A stretch of DNA of 64,000 nucleotides from DATEDA01 sp963744255 (lineage in GTDB: Bacteria > Pseudomonadota > Gammaproteobacteria > Burkholderiales > SG8-39): NCBI GenBank assembly GCA_963744255.1, contig CAVUSZ010000023.1:62001-126000 (forward strand). The letters are read 5' to 3'. A model generated the notes under the pieces. That model ran no database searches and was not told where the DNA came from. It saw nothing but the letters and a program-made list of their open reading frames with translations. A program made the translations under genes and the position numbers. This document shows positions 42,788 through 51,427 of this stretch, in pieces (the stretch's first letter is position 1; each line of letters opens with the position of its first letter).

Positions 42788-44412
42788 CCACGTACTCCCT
42801 GCCAGGTGATCCGGAAATCGGCGCCCACCCTCCGGTCGATGTAGTCGAGCGCCGCGCCGTTAGCACCGCACAACTCGCGAGCGATGTAGAGACCGAGACC
42901 GGTGCCCGCGCTGTAGGTCGTGAAGAACGGCTCGAACAGCTGGCTCTGCAGCTCCGTCACCACGCCCGGGCCGTCGTCGATGACGTGCAATTCTAGCCGA
43001 TTGCCCTGCCGCTGCAGTCGCAGACGGACGCTTCCGACGCTCTTCCGCGAGTGACGCCACCCGTTCCGCACCAGGTTCCACAGCACCTGGTGCAGGTGGA
43101 CGCGGTCGAACTCGACGATGCCGTCCCCGTCGAACTCGAGCACGAAACCCTCGCGGTCGACCAGCTCGTTCTGCGCGAATTCGTCGAGGAACGTGGCGAG
43201 AAACGGTGTGAGCCGGATCGCTTCGGCCTGCACGCGGTCGCGCCGGTTGAGTTCGAGCACGTCCTTCACCATGCGGTCGAGCCGCCCCGCGTTGTCGCGG
43301 ATGATCCGGGTCAGACGCTCGCGCGCCGGCTGCCGGTTCTCCTCGTTCATCAACTCCGCCGCATGGGTGATCGCCGCGAGCGGATTGCGGATCTCGTGCG
43401 CGATGTTGGCCGTCAGCCGGCCGAGCGCAGCGAGCTTGACCTGGCGCGCCTGGTCATCGAGCTTCGAGATGTCCTCGAGATAGATCACGGTGAAGCTGTC
43501 GTTGCCTACGCCCGTCTCGACGAACCGCGCGCGCACTACCGTGCCGGTCTCGGGCAGCGTCAGGACCGGCGTTGCGCGCCCGCCGCCCGATCGCCAGTCG
43601 GCAAGCGCCTGGGCAAGCTCGATCGAGAACGCCTCGATCTGATCGAGCTCCGGCGCGGGTCGCCCAATCAGCTGTCCGACGCGCGGGTTGTGGCTGCGAA
43701 CGAGGCCGTTCGAGTCGACGACCAGCACCCCGTCCTGGACGTCCTGGATGACGCGCTGGTTGATCCGCAGCTGGTTGGCGAGATCGATGCCGCGCTGTCG
43801 GGCCACGCGTTCGTTGGTGATGACGCGCTGCGCGAGCTGGTTGGTGACAAGCGCGGTGGCGAAGTAGCCGATCGAGATCATCGCCGGAGGCAGGAAGCCG
43901 CCGAGGCTCTCGCCGAAGGCGACCACCTCGACTGCCTGCTCCACGAGGACCCCGATCGTCGCGAGCGCGGCGTAGAAGAGCAGCAGCGGCCCGCGGCTCA
44001 CGAGCGACGCCGCGGCGATCGAGATCAGCAGCATCACCGCGAGGCCGCTACGGAAACCGCCACTCGCGAACATTAGCAGCACCGTTGCGGCGATGTCAGT
44101 GCAGACATGGACAGTGAGCTGGGTATCGAAGCTGCGGGGCACCCGTCTCAGCGCGACCTGGAACGCGATCGCCGCCACAAGATACATCGCACTGGTCGCC
44201 GTGAAGAGCGGCAGATCGTGGCTCCCGAGGTTGAACGCATCGCCGTAGACTAGCGCCGACGCGAGGAATAGCGCCGCGATCGAGATTCGGTAGGCGTTGA
44301 AATAACGAAGCGAAACCCAGAATGATTCGGGGACGGCCTTCGGCTCGTGCGGCTCCGCCCGCAACGCCTGCGTCGGCAGCGCGGTGAGCTCGGGTGCGGC
44401 CGGCTTGTTCAA
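42784..44412 (-). CDS. pilS: Sensor histidine kinase PilS
   Basis: This 542-residue kinase has six predicted N-terminal membrane helices (about 35-210), a PAS domain (about 225-320), the phosphoacceptor His in ANIAHEIRNPLAAITH near 337, and HATPase motifs HLHQVLWNLVRNGWRHS (N box) and DDGPGV and GTGLGL (G boxes). The start is TTG at 44412, overlapping the PP0621-like stop (TTGA). It phosphorylates PilR; the membrane domain is believed to sense pilin. Confidence 0.93.
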   Translation of the reverse strand: MNKPAAPELTALPTQALRAEPHEPKAVPESFWVSLRYFNAYRISIAALFLASALVYGDAFNLGSHDLPLFTATSAMYLVAAIAFQVALRRVPRSFDTQLTVHVCTDIAATVLLMFASGGFRSGLAVMLLISIAAASLVSRGPLLLFYAALATIGVLVEQAVEVVAFGESLGGFLPPAMISIGYFATALVTNQLAQRVITNERVARQRGIDLANQLRINQRVIQDVQDGVLVVDSNGLVRSHNPRVGQLIGRPAPELDQIEAFSIELAQALADWRSGGGRATPVLTLPETGTVVRARFVETGVGNDSFTVIYLEDISKLDDQARQVKLAALGRLTANIAHEIRNPLAAITHAAELMNEENRQPARERLTRIIRDNAGRLDRMVKDVLELNRRDRVQAEAIRLTPFLATFLDEFAQNELVDREGFVLEFDGDGIVEFDRVHLHQVLWNLVRNGWRHSRKSVGSVRLRLQRQGNRLELHVIDDGPGVVTELQSQLFEPFFTTYSAGTGLGLYIARELCGANGAALDYIDRRVGADFRITWQGVRG

Positions 44413-44627
44413 GCGCTGAACAACTGGCGATGCTCGTCGGAGCAGAAGTAGCGGCCCTGTGCCTCAACCGCCTCGGAAACCGGCAAGTGAACACCGCATT
44501 GGCTGCAATCGACCATCCGCTCACCTTCACCTGGCGGCTCGCGCACCGGATGGGTGCCGCGTCGGAACCCCCGCCAAAGTAGGTAGGCGGCGAGCGCGAC
44601 GAGAACGAGGATCAGCAGCTTACCCAT
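44409..44627 (-). CDS. PP0621-family small membrane protein with zinc-finger-like tail
   Basis: This 72-residue protein has one N-terminal helix (MGKLLILVLVALAAYLLWRG) and a cytoplasmic CxxC...C pattern (MVDCSQCGVHLPVSEAV, YFCSDEH), as in the PP0621 family that commonly precedes pilS. Its function is unknown. ATG 44627 sits about 27 bases after a perfect TATAAT. The stop overlaps the pilS start, so it is the first gene of the operon. Confidence 0.85.
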   Translation of the reverse strand: MGKLLILVLVALAAYLLWRGFRRGTHPVREPPGEGERMVDCSQCGVHLPVSEAVEAQGRYFCSDEHRQLFSA

Positions 44628-44654
44628 TGATACGGTCGGCGCGAAACCGCGCCG

Positions 44655-44660
44655 ATTATA
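44655..44660 (-). promoter_or_regulatory. -10 element (TATAAT) of the pilS-pilR-ampD operon
   Basis: A perfect TATAAT followed by CGGCGC on the minus strand upstream of the PP0621-like gene. The -35 region is weak. Confidence 0.5.
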
Positions 44661-44745
44661 GGCCGTACGGTAGGTGCGCTCGCGTCCGGAGCGTGACATG
44701 TGCCGCGTCGGAGGCCAGGAAGGGAAGCGGTGGGAGCGGGAAGGT

Positions 44746-44822
44746 TGGTCGGGGTGACTGGATTCGAACCAGCGACACCTGCGTCCCGAACGCAGTACTC
44801 TACCAGGCTGAGCTACACCCCG
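44746..44822 (-). tRNA. tRNA-Pro (anticodon CGG)
   Basis: This 77-base gene folds with acceptor CGGGGTG/CACCCCG, D arm around AGCTCAGCCTGGTAGAGT, anticodon stem CTGCG/CGCAG with loop TTCGGGA, and T arm GCTGGTTCGAATCCAGT. The 3' CCA is encoded. The anticodon CGG reads CCG proline codons, frequent in this GC-rich genome. Confidence 0.97.
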
Positions 44823-44852
44823 AGTCGTGGGAATGCGGCGGCCATCGAACGA

Positions 44853-45827
44853 TCAGTAGTTGCGTTCCACCGCGAAGGTTGCTAAGTGTAGCAGACCTTG
44901 TTTGTATGCTGAATCGTCGACCGCTGTGAGCGCGTCGCACGCCGCGGCAGCTTCCCGCCGCGCCTGCTCGCGCGCCACCTCGAGCGCTCCGCTCGCGTGG
45001 ATCGCCTCGAGGACCGTGGCAAACGCCTCGCGCCCACCCTCCTCGATCGCCCGCCGCACGGTCGCGGTCTGATCGGGCGTACCCCGGCGCATGACGTGGA
45101 TGAGGGGCAGGGTCGGCTTGCCTTCGTTGAGATCGTCGCCGAGGTTCTTCCCGGTCTCGTGCAGGTCGCCAGAGTAGTCGAGCACGTCGTCGATGAGCTG
45201 GAAGGCGGTGCCGAGATGACGGCCGTAGGCGGCGAAGCCGGCCTCGACGGCGGGTGCGACGTCGCCGAGGATTCCCCCCAGTCGCGCCGAGGCCTCGAAG
45301 AGCTTCGCGGTCTTGCGCCGAACAACCTCGAGGTACTCGCTCTCGCCGACGTCGGCGTTGTGGACATTGAGGAGCTGCATGACCTCGCCCTCGGCGATGG
45401 TGTTGGTCGCCTCGGCAAGCACCTCCATCACGCGCATGCTCCGCACGCCGACCATCATCTGGAATGCGCGCGAATAGAGGAAGTCGCCGACCAGGACCGA
45501 CGCAGCGTTGCCGAACGCCGCATTTGCAGTCCGGCGGCCGCGGCGCAGCTCGGACTCGTCGACGACGTCGTCATGCAGTAGGGTCGCGGTGTGGATGAAC
45601 TCCACCACCGCGGCGAGCTCATGGTGGTGCGGCCCACTGTACCCTGAAGCCCCGGCGGCAAGCAGGACGAGCGACGGGCGGAGGCGCTTTCCGCCGCTCG
45701 CGATGATGTAGTCGGCCACCTGCCGCACCAGGACAACGTCGGAGTCGAGCCGGCGGCGGATCAGCGCATCGACCGCCGATATCTCACAGGCAATCAGGGT
45801 GCGGATTGGATCGAGCGAAACGGACAC
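44853..45827 (-). CDS. ispB: Octaprenyl/polyprenyl diphosphate synthase
   Basis: This 324-residue trans-prenyltransferase makes the quinone side chain. The two aspartate-rich motifs are LLHDDVVDES and LIDDVLDYSGD, with GGKRLRPSLVLL upstream. The start is GTG at 45827. It is divergent from rplU-rpmA, the usual arrangement, with 116 bases between starts. Confidence 0.95.
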   Translation of the reverse strand: MSVSLDPIRTLIACEISAVDALIRRRLDSDVVLVRQVADYIIASGGKRLRPSLVLLAAGASGYSGPHHHELAAVVEFIHTATLLHDDVVDESELRRGRRTANAAFGNAASVLVGDFLYSRAFQMMVGVRSMRVMEVLAEATNTIAEGEVMQLLNVHNADVGESEYLEVVRRKTAKLFEASARLGGILGDVAPAVEAGFAAYGRHLGTAFQLIDDVLDYSGDLHETGKNLGDDLNEGKPTLPLIHVMRRGTPDQTATVRRAIEEGGREAFATVLEAIHASGALEVAREQARREAAAACDALTAVDDSAYKQGLLHLATFAVERNY

Positions 45828-45875
45828 GCGGGCAACTGGCGCAGGCAGGCTTCAGGAGCGTAGCACAACATGCCT

Positions 45876-45905
45876 TTGACTCAGCCGGGAGGCGTTATGT
45901 ACAAT
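45876..45905 (+). promoter_or_regulatory. Sigma-70 promoter for rplU-rpmA
   Basis: TTGACT (45876-45881) and TACAAT (45900-45905), each 5 of 6 to consensus, are 18 bases apart. The rplU ATG is 38 bases downstream. Confidence 0.65.
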
Positions 45906-45943
45906 CTTGAGTTTCTTGGACATTTCGCTCGGGGCACAAGGTC

Positions 45944-46255
45944 ATGTATGCGGTCATCAGGACCGGCGGCAAGCAGTATCGGGTGTCGGCCGGGGACAGG
46001 TTGAAGGTCGAGAAGCTCAGTGCCGGGGTCGGCGCTGAGCTCGTTCTCGACGAAGTGCTGGCGATCGGCGACGGTGACGCGGTAAGGCTGGGCGCTCCCC
46101 TTGTCGCCGGAGCAGCGGTTAAGGCGACGGTGGTCGCGCACGGCCAGCATCACAAGGTCACGATCTTTAAGCTGCGGCGGCGCAAGCACTACAAGAAGTC
46201 GCAGGGGCATCGCCAGCAGTACACCGAGATCGCGATAACCGGCATCTCCGACTGA
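45944..46255 (+). CDS. rplU: 50S ribosomal protein L21
   Basis: This 103-residue protein begins MYAVIRTGGKQYRVSAGDRL and ends with the basic RRRKHYKKSQGHRQQYTEI block of L21, which binds 23S rRNA. It is first in the rplU-rpmA transcript, 27 bases before rpmA. Confidence 0.98.
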   Translation: MYAVIRTGGKQYRVSAGDRLKVEKLSAGVGAELVLDEVLAIGDGDAVRLGAPLVAGAAVKATVVAHGQHHKVTIFKLRRRKHYKKSQGHRQQYTEIAITGISD

Positions 46256-46282
46256 TTGCTGGACCGTTCGCAGGAGCATCCA

Positions 46283-46543
46283 ATGGCACACAAGAAGGCA
46301 GGTGGGAGCTCGCGGAACGGCCGCGACTCCCAATCAAAGCGGCTCGGCGTGAAGCGCTACGGCGGCCAGGTCGTGTCCGCCGGCAGCATTATCGTCCGAC
46401 AGCGCGGCACGAAGATTCACGCGGGCCACAACGTCGGCATGGGGCGTGACCATACGCTCTTCGCGAAGGTCACGGGCCGGATCGAGTTCGGCGCGAAAGG
46501 CGCTGATTCCAAGCAGGTCGTGAGCGTGATCCCGGTCCAATAG
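46283..46543 (+). CDS. rpmA: 50S ribosomal protein L27
   Basis: This 86-residue protein begins MAHKKAGGSSRNGRDSQSKR, the conserved N-terminus reaching the peptidyl-transferase centre. ATG 46283 follows AGGAG and is preferred over an in-frame start at 46256. A strong terminator follows, separating it from obgE. Confidence 0.98.
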   Translation: MAHKKAGGSSRNGRDSQSKRLGVKRYGGQVVSAGSIIVRQRGTKIHAGHNVGMGRDHTLFAKVTGRIEFGAKGADSKQVVSVIPVQ

Positions 46544-46560
46544 GCTGGCTTCCCGCGTCG

Positions 46561-46589
46561 AAGCCCTATCCTTGCGATAGGGCTTTTTT
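46561..46589 (+). terminator. Intrinsic terminator after rpmA
   Basis: AAGCCCTATC and GATAGGGCTT form a 10-base-pair stem with loop CTTGC, followed by TTTTGTTTT. It lies 17 bases after the rpmA stop. Confidence 0.95.
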
Positions 46590-46666
46590 GTTTTGTGCTG
46601 TCGACGGGGCGTCTTGAAGAAGAGGACATACCTCCCTTTGGCCCCGGTCACGGGTTTCTGAGGCAG

Positions 46667-47680
46667 ATGAAATTTGTCGACGAGGCGCGCATCTCGGTCC
46701 ACGCGGGAAGGGGCGGGGACGGTGCGGTCAGCTTCCGCCGGGAAAAGTACGTGCCGCGCGGCGGTCCGGACGGCGGCGATGGCGGGCGCGGTGGCAGCGT
46801 GTACGCCGTCGCCGACCGGAACGTGAACACGCTCGTCGACTACCGCTACGCGCGCATCCACCGCGCGAAAGACGGCGAGAAGGGTCACGGCAAGCAGTGC
46901 AACGGCCGAGGCGCCGACGACCTGCGGCTGCGGATGCCGGTCGGCACCGTCATCACCGACCGGGAGACGGGTGCGCTCGTCGCCGACCTGACCGCGCACG
47001 GCGAGGTCGCCGTGCTCGCCCGCGGCGGGCGCGGCGGACTCGGTAACGTCAACTTCAAGTCGAGCGTCAACCGAGCGCCGCGCCGCGCGACTCCGGGCGC
47101 ACCGGGCGAGGAACATGAGCTCGCGCTCGAACTCAAGCTGCTCGCCGATGTCGGCTTGCTCGGCCTCCCGAACGCCGGCAAGTCGACGCTGATCCGCGCG
47201 ATCTCGAGCGCCCGGCCGAAGGTCGCGGACTATCCGTTCACGACACTACATCCCAGCCTCGGCGTGGTTCGCGTGGACATGAACCGCAGCTTCGTCGTCG
47301 CCGACATTCCGGGGCTGATCGAGGGCGCGGCCGAAGGCGCGGGGCTGGGGCACCAGTTCCTGCGCCACCTCGCACGCACGCGGCTGCTGCTTCACGTCGT
47401 TGATATCGCCCCATTCGATCCGGACGCCGATCCGGTGCGCGATGCGCGCGCAATCGTGGCGGAGCTGCGGAAATACGACGAACGCCTGTACCGAAAGCCG
47501 CGGTGGCTGGTGCTAAACAAGGCCGACCTGCTCGCGCCGCGGGAGGGCGACCGCGCAGCGAACGAACTCGTCCGCCGGCTCCGCTGGAAGGGCCCGCGCT
47601 TTGTAGTGTCCGCGCTGACGGGCGAAGGCTGCCGCGAGGTCTGCTACGCCGTGATGAACGGGCTGGAACATAAGTCATGA
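46667..47680 (+). CDS. obgE: GTPase Obg
   Basis: This 337-residue ribosome-assembly/stress GTPase has a glycine-rich Obg fold (FVDEARISVHAGRGGDGAVS), P-loop GLPNAGKST, switch PFTTLHPSLGVV, G3 DIPGLIEGA and G4 NKAD. ATG 46667 (MKFVDEA) is the usual start. It is coupled to proB by an ATGA overlap. Confidence 0.97.
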   Translation: MKFVDEARISVHAGRGGDGAVSFRREKYVPRGGPDGGDGGRGGSVYAVADRNVNTLVDYRYARIHRAKDGEKGHGKQCNGRGADDLRLRMPVGTVITDRETGALVADLTAHGEVAVLARGGRGGLGNVNFKSSVNRAPRRATPGAPGEEHELALELKLLADVGLLGLPNAGKSTLIRAISSARPKVADYPFTTLHPSLGVVRVDMNRSFVVADIPGLIEGAAEGAGLGHQFLRHLARTRLLLHVVDIAPFDPDADPVRDARAIVAELRKYDERLYRKPRWLVLNKADLLAPREGDRAANELVRRLRWKGPRFVVSALTGEGCREVCYAVMNGLEHKS

Positions 47681-48795
47681 ACGACCGCGTCCGCGACGGC
47701 AAGCGGCTCGTCGTGAAGGTCGGAAGCTCGCTCGTTACCAATAAGGGCGAGGGCCTCGACCTTGCTGCGATGGGAAACTGGGCGCAACAGATCGCGGCGC
47801 TACGGGCGAACGGCAGGGAGATCGTGCTGGTCTCGAGCGGGGCGATAGCGGCTGGCTTGCAACGGCTCGGCTGGAGGAAACGGCCGCGCGCGATGCACGA
47901 GCTCCAGGCGGCGGCAGCCGTCGGCCAGATGGGGCTCGCGGAAGCTTACGAACGCTGCTTCCGGAAGCACTCGATCCGCACGGCGCAGGTGCTCCTGACG
48001 CACGCCGATCTCGCCGACCGGGGGCGGTACCTGAACGCGCGGTCAACGCTCCGCACGCTGATCGCGCTCGGCGTCGTCCCGGTCATCAACGAGAACGACA
48101 CAGTCGTCACCGACGAGATCCGCGTCGGCGACAACGACACCCTTGCATCGCTCGTGACCAACCTGATCGAGGCCGACGTCCTGGTGATCCTGACCGACGC
48201 CGAGGGTCTCTTCAACTCCGACCCGCGCAAGGACCGGGCGGCGACACTCGTGCGCGAGGCGCGCGCGGGCGACCCGGCGCTCGAAGACATGGCAGGGGGC
48301 GCCGGCAGCAGCCTCGGGCGCGGCGGCATGCTCACGAAAGTGCGCGCAGCCAAGCGCGCGGCACGGAGTGGCGCGCACACGGTGATCGCTTCGGGGCAGG
48401 AGACCGACGTGCTCGTGCGCCTCGGCGCCGGCGAAGCGATCGGGACCCTGCTGTACGCCGATACGGCGCCGCTGGCGGCCCGGAAGCAGTGGCTTGCGGA
48501 CCATGTCCAGGTCGGCGGGCGCCTCGCGCTGGATGCCGGCGCCGTCCGCGCACTCGCCGCCGGGGGCAAGAGTTTGCTGCCGATCGGCGTCAAGGGGGTG
48601 GAAGGCGAGTTCGAGCGTGGGGCGGTCGTCGCGTGCATGGCCCCGGACGGACGCGAAGTCGCGCGCGGGCTCGCCAACTACAGCGCCGCCGAATCGCGCC
48701 GCATCCTGGGGCGTCCGTCAAGCGAGATCGAGGCGATGCTCGGGTACGTCGACGAGCCGGAGCTGATCCACCGCGACAACCTTGTCCTTCTCTGA
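47677..48795 (+). CDS. proB: Glutamate 5-kinase
   Basis: This 372-residue enzyme catalyses the first step of proline synthesis. The amino-acid-kinase domain (KRLVVKVGSSLVTNKGEG, VVPVINENDTVVTDEIRVGDND) is followed by a C-terminal PUA domain (about 285-372). The start overlaps obgE by ATGA. It converges on the CNP1-like gene. Confidence 0.97.
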   Translation: MNDRVRDGKRLVVKVGSSLVTNKGEGLDLAAMGNWAQQIAALRANGREIVLVSSGAIAAGLQRLGWRKRPRAMHELQAAAAVGQMGLAEAYERCFRKHSIRTAQVLLTHADLADRGRYLNARSTLRTLIALGVVPVINENDTVVTDEIRVGDNDTLASLVTNLIEADVLVILTDAEGLFNSDPRKDRAATLVREARAGDPALEDMAGGAGSSLGRGGMLTKVRAAKRAARSGAHTVIASGQETDVLVRLGAGEAIGTLLYADTAPLAARKQWLADHVQVGGRLALDAGAVRALAAGGKSLLPIGVKGVEGEFERGAVVACMAPDGREVARGLANYSAAESRRILGRPSSEIEAMLGYVDEPELIHRDNLVLL

Positions 48796-48801
48796 ACCGA
48801 C

Positions 48802-49344
48802 TCACTCGGTCAGCGTGCCTTCGGGGCGCGCGTCCGGATGCCCCCCGCGCCGAAGCGCATCGACGCCTTCGCCCGTGCTAGCGATGGTGCGCTTCCCGGG
48901 ACAGAAGTAATTCCAGAAAAGCTCGTGGCGGAAGCCGGCGGTGGCACGCGGGCCCAACGGGACCCAGCCAGCGTTCTTCGCCATCACCCACGCGCCGTCG
49001 CGGCTCGCGCGCGCATACACCTTGCGCTCGCGCGCGATGCAGCGGAACCCCTCGTAGCTGACGTTCGTTGCAGTGCTCGATCGCGCGACGACTGTGAACC
49101 GAACGAGGTCCCGGTCCGGCAACGAGATCGAGGTCGAATCCACGAGATACTCGAGCGCCGTCTGTGGCCGCACCTCGAACTGCAACAGGTCCCCCTCCTT
49201 TGGGAGCGACGGCAGCTTCACCGCCGCCTCTCGCGGGCCGGCCGGTTCGTCGCCCTCATCGGCCGCGAGATCGGGCTGCCTGGACCCGGCGCAGCCGGCC
49301 GCCACGAGCGCAGCCGCGAGCCCGGCGGCGGCGAACCGCTTCAC
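48802..49344 (-). CDS. CNP1-like family lipoprotein
   Basis: This 180-residue protein starts at GTG 49344 with VKRFAAAGLAAALVAAGCAG, a signal peptide ending in a lipobox-like AAGC, so it is probably a periplasm-facing lipoprotein. The mature part contains YLVDSTSISLPDRDLVRF, YEGFRCIARERKVYA and NAGWVPLG, the CNP1-like domain pattern, whose role is unknown. The start GTGA overlaps the DUF3501 stop, making it the last gene of the rubrerythrin operon. Confidence 0.8.
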   Translation of the reverse strand: MKRFAAAGLAAALVAAGCAGSRQPDLAADEGDEPAGPREAAVKLPSLPKEGDLLQFEVRPQTALEYLVDSTSISLPDRDLVRFTVVARSSTATNVSYEGFRCIARERKVYARASRDGAWVMAKNAGWVPLGPRATAGFRHELFWNYFCPGKRTIASTGEGVDALRRGGHPDARPEGTLTE

Positions 49345-49937
49345 GCCAGATCTGCAATCAGCGCGTTCCGCACGTTCGGCGGGACCGCCGGGATCTCGGC
49401 GCAATACTCGGGGTGATCGACGCCGATCGCGAGGCCGGCACCCTGCTTGAGCGCCTGAGTCATCGTCTCCGGGAGATCGAACCGCAAGAAGTGCACTGCC
49501 GAGGTCTTCTCCTCGTTCTCGCGTTCGAGATCCTCGTCGGCTACGGCGTAGACGCGGTCGCCGCTACCCTCGACTCGAACCCAGACGTGGTCCTCGATGC
49601 CCTTCAGTAGCGCAAGCATGCGTTTGCGCTCCGCGGGATCCGGGTACTCGATCATCATGGTCGCCTTCCAGTTGCGCCCGTCGGGGATGAGGGGATTGTA
49701 GGCCTCGAGCTCGCTCTGAATGCCTTCCTCCTCGAAGATCCGCTCGATGCGCAGCATCTCCTGGATCTGGTAGCGGACGGTCAGCTCGTCCTCGAAGTCG
49801 AGCGCGACATGGTCGCCGAGTTGAACCTTCCGGCTCTTCTTGTGCGCGATCACGCGCGCGCGAAAGTCCTTGCGCTGCCGGGCGTATGCCTCGAGCGACA
49901 GCAGGCTCCCGCGTACGATCCTCGGCATGCTCGTCAC
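49341..49937 (-). CDS. DUF3501 family protein
   Basis: This 198-residue protein has GSLLSLEAYARQRKDFRARV, RIERIFEEEGIQSELEAYNP and a late block LRFDLPETMTQALKQGAGLA, matching DUF3501, which regularly accompanies rubrerythrin and a CCG-domain Fe-S protein. Function unknown. GTG 49937 overlaps the upstream stop by GTGA; an ATG three codons later (49928) is the alternative. No signal peptide or cysteine motif. Confidence 0.87.
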   Translation of the reverse strand: MTSMPRIVRGSLLSLEAYARQRKDFRARVIAHKKSRKVQLGDHVALDFEDELTVRYQIQEMLRIERIFEEEGIQSELEAYNPLIPDGRNWKATMMIEYPDPAERKRMLALLKGIEDHVWVRVEGSGDRVYAVADEDLERENEEKTSAVHFLRFDLPETMTQALKQGAGLAIGVDHPEYCAEIPAVPPNVRNALIADLA

Positions 49938-51271
49938 GGCTTTTTTGTCAACCCGTAGGCGATGCGCAGCAGCGCGAGTGGATGCTCGCGCCGCGCGCGC
50001 GTCTCGCCCATGCCCTGCTCGATGTGCCGGCCTGCGATCGGGCAGTCGGAGCTGATGTAGTCCGGATCAGCTCCCGCCATCGCCCTGAAGACCGGCCGCC
50101 CGATCTTCATCGCGTTGGCGAAGTATTCGGTCTTCACGCCCCAGGTGCCGTCGTGGCCCGAGCACCGCTCGACGGTATTGACCTGCGTCCCGGGAACGAG
50201 CTCGAGCAACTCGCGCGTCTTCTGGCCGACGTTCTGCACCCGGGCGTGGCACGGGATGTGGTAGGACACCTTGCCGAGCGCCTGCTTGAATTCGCGCTTG
50301 AGGAGCCCGTCGCGATTCCTGAGCACGAAGTACTCGAATGGATCGAACATGGCCTCGGCGACCGCGTTCACATCGGCATCGGCGGGGAAGAGCAGCGGCA
50401 GCTCGGACTTGAACATCAGGGTGCAGGACGGGATCGCGGTCAGGATCGCGTAACCGTCACGCGCGAGCCGAGCGAGCGGCGGGATGTTGACGTTCTTCAG
50501 CCGCGCGATGGCATCGAGATCGCCGAGCTCGAGCTTCGGCATCCCGCAACAGGCCTCCCTTTCGGCGAGGACGTACGGAATCTCGTTGTGCTCGAGGACG
50601 GCGAGGAGATCGTCGCCGATCCCCGGCTCGTTGAAGTTGACGTAGCAGGTGGCGTAGATCGCCACCTTGCCGGGAGTGCGCGCCCCATCCCGGACTTCGC
50701 GCGTCCGCGCCGGCACGGCGTGACTACGGAACCTGCTTGGACTGTAGGGCGGCAGCTTGCGCTCATGGTGCACGCCGAGCACTTTCTCGATCGCCGACCG
50801 CGCCGCGCCATTCGCGTTCAGCGCGTTGACCGCCTGGGCCACCACCGGGATGGCGGCGAGCTTGCCGAGGGCGTCGGTGCTGGAAAGCAGCTTGTCGCGG
50901 AAGCGGACCTCGCCGTCGCGGAACTTGACCGCCTTGGCGCGCAACATGAGATGCGGGAAGTCGACGTTCCACTCGTGCGGCGGAACGTAGGGGCACTTCG
51001 TCATGTAGCAGAGGTCGCAGAGGTAACACTGGTCCACGACCTTCCCGTAGTTCTTCGGGTCGACGCCGTCCAGCTCGCCCGTTTTCCCCTCGTCCACGAG
51101 GTCGAACAGGGTCGGGAAAGCGGTGCACAGGCTGACGCAGCGCCGGCAGCCGTGGCAGATTTCAAAGACGCGGTGAAGTTCCTTATCGAGCTTCTCCCGG
51201 TCGTAGAAGTCGGGCGAGCGCCAGTCGATCGGATGGCGGGTCGGGGCTTCGAGGCTGCCTTCTCTGGCCAT
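49934..51271 (-). CDS. HdrD/GlpC-like (Fe-S) oxidoreductase
   Basis: This 445-residue protein has two 4Fe-4S motifs near the N-terminus, CHGCRRCVSLCTAFP (about 39-53) and CYLCDLCYMTKCPY (about 82-96), then two CCG-type domains (EREACCGMPKLELG and VERCSGHDGTWGVK) as in heterodisulfide-reductase and GlpC relatives. It probably transfers electrons from a quinone or thiol system to rubrerythrin; that coupling is inferred from gene order. ATG 51271. Followed by DUF3501 with a GTGA overlap. Confidence 0.88.
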   Translation of the reverse strand: MAREGSLEAPTRHPIDWRSPDFYDREKLDKELHRVFEICHGCRRCVSLCTAFPTLFDLVDEGKTGELDGVDPKNYGKVVDQCYLCDLCYMTKCPYVPPHEWNVDFPHLMLRAKAVKFRDGEVRFRDKLLSSTDALGKLAAIPVVAQAVNALNANGAARSAIEKVLGVHHERKLPPYSPSRFRSHAVPARTREVRDGARTPGKVAIYATCYVNFNEPGIGDDLLAVLEHNEIPYVLAEREACCGMPKLELGDLDAIARLKNVNIPPLARLARDGYAILTAIPSCTLMFKSELPLLFPADADVNAVAEAMFDPFEYFVLRNRDGLLKREFKQALGKVSYHIPCHARVQNVGQKTRELLELVPGTQVNTVERCSGHDGTWGVKTEYFANAMKIGRPVFRAMAGADPDYISSDCPIAGRHIEQGMGETRARREHPLALLRIAYGLTKKP

Positions 51272-51382
51272 AGTAGTCGTGTGACGACCTCATGCCGCCG
51301 GCGCCGCAAAGGCTCACAGGCGAGGGGTCTCCTCCAAACAGGACGCCCAGGGCCCCGAGCGGTCGCCCGGTCCGACGACATA

Positions 51383-51411
51383 GGGAGGAGCAGCGGAGCG
51401 CCGCTCCTCCC
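51383..51411 (-). repeat. Hairpin between rubrerythrin and the Fe-S oxidoreductase gene
   Basis: GGGAGGAGC and GCTCCTCCC pair over 9 bases with an 11-base loop. It lies in the 156-base gap inside the operon, with no T-run. It could be an mRNA stability or processing element giving more rubrerythrin than downstream products. Confidence 0.55.
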
Positions 51412-51427
51412 CGAGCCCCCGCGCGCT

